64,000 nucleotides of DNA from NCBI RefSeq assembly GCF_005938625.1, contig NZ_VCNJ01000003.1, positions 372,001 to 436,000 of the forward strand. Direction: 5' to 3'. The notes beneath the pieces are model-generated. The model was not told where the DNA came from. It saw only the letters and a program-made list of their open reading frames with translations, and ran no database searches. Positions 63,815-64,000 of the stretch are shown one piece after another. A program made the position numbers and the translations under genes. The stretch is from Pseudomonas fluorescens (lineage in GTDB: Bacteria; Pseudomonadota; Gammaproteobacteria; Pseudomonadales; Pseudomonadaceae). The first letter of the stretch is position 1. Each line of letters starts with the position of its first letter.

Positions 63815-64000
63815 TCATTTGTCCCCCGCCTGTTTCATCTCCAGCACTTCTTTTGGCGTGACCATGTCGCCCTTGTTGTTGCCCCAGGCGTTACGTTCGT
63901 AAGTCACGACCGCTGCGATATCGACTTCCGACAGCTGCTTGCCGAAGGCCGCCATGGCGGTGCCCGGTTTGCCGAAGACCACGCGATGCAGGTGATCGGC
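63815..64000 (-). CDS. coxB: Cytochrome c oxidase subunit II, C-terminal part (cut by window)
   Basis: The last 61 residues, read by hand, from ADHLHRVVFGKPGTAMAAFG to MKQAGDK. They match the cytochrome c domain fused to subunit II in Pseudomonas: the GTAMAAFG stretch holds the axial methionine, and VVTYERNAWGNNKGD closes the domain. The TGA is at 63815-63817. The CuA domain lies outside the window. First gene of the cox operon. Confidence 0.9.
   Translation of the reverse strand, partial: ADHLHRVVFGKPGTAMAAFGKQLSEVDIAAVVTYERNAWGNNKGDMVTPKEVLEMKQAGDK

Overview
The window is chromosomal DNA of a Pseudomonas, most probably of the P. fluorescens species complex. The evidence is high-GC coding with dense short operons, many REP-type palindromes of the kinds scattered through fluorescent pseudomonads (GTGGGAGCGAGCTTGCTCGC and GATCGCAGCCTGCGGCAGCTCC families), and long blocks whose gene order matches Pseudomonas core segments: qor-hemF-aroE, gltP-ivy-algB-kinB-ampDh2-GGDEF-dsbA-cc4-engB-polA-thrB-znu-metNIQ, and the sco-cyoE-ctaA-surf1-cox block. 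No phage, insertion sequence, CRISPR array, tRNA or rRNA was seen.

Layout. Positions 1-5191 hold an accessory, tightly overlapping five-gene biosynthetic operon that cannot be matched to a known product: a LuxI/GNAT-fold acyl synthase, a heme-oxygenase-like diiron oxidase, a DUF3419/BtaA-like aminocarboxypropyl transferase, an alpha-oxoamine synthase and a PaaK-like adenylate-forming ligase. It abuts the conserved qor-hemF-aroE block (5227-8100), where hemF carries a good ANR box. Positions 8191-15198 hold a SulP transporter, the choline-sulfate locus (choX, betC, betR) and small enzymes. Positions 15521-21321 hold a citrate transporter, a TerC protein, a Na/Pi cotransporter and an anchored M16 peptidase. 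Positions 21507-26101 hold a DUF5924 membrane protein and an MCE-type lipid transport operon. Positions 26222-30676 hold a SpmAB-like membrane protein, gltP and a small envelope-protein group with an Ivy-type lysozyme inhibitor.

Positions 31105-36721 carry algB-kinB, the alginate and virulence two-component pair, converging on an EAL/CSS phosphodiesterase and ampDh2. A GGDEF cyclase, an EEP-family phosphatase, dsbA and two c-type cytochromes follow. The engB-polA gap (42475-42882) contains a strong match to ersA, the envelope-stress sRNA, with its own AlgU-type promoter and terminator. Then come DUF2782, thrB, the zinc regulon (znuA divergent from zur-znuC-znuB), a lipoprotein, a large catalase and metNIQ. 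The window ends in the aa3 cytochrome oxidase genes and their assembly factors (56288-64000), cut inside coxB.

Working together: envelope homeostasis is the main theme (AlgB/KinB, ErsA, AmpDh2, Ivy, DsbA, MCE transport, c-di-GMP enzymes), together with respiration (c4 and c5 cytochromes, aa3 oxidase, heme synthesis) and nutrient import (Zn, methionine, choline, glutamate, citrate, phosphate). The part most likely to be undescribed is the 97-5191 operon. Secondary leads are structured non-coding segments upstream of algB and gltP.
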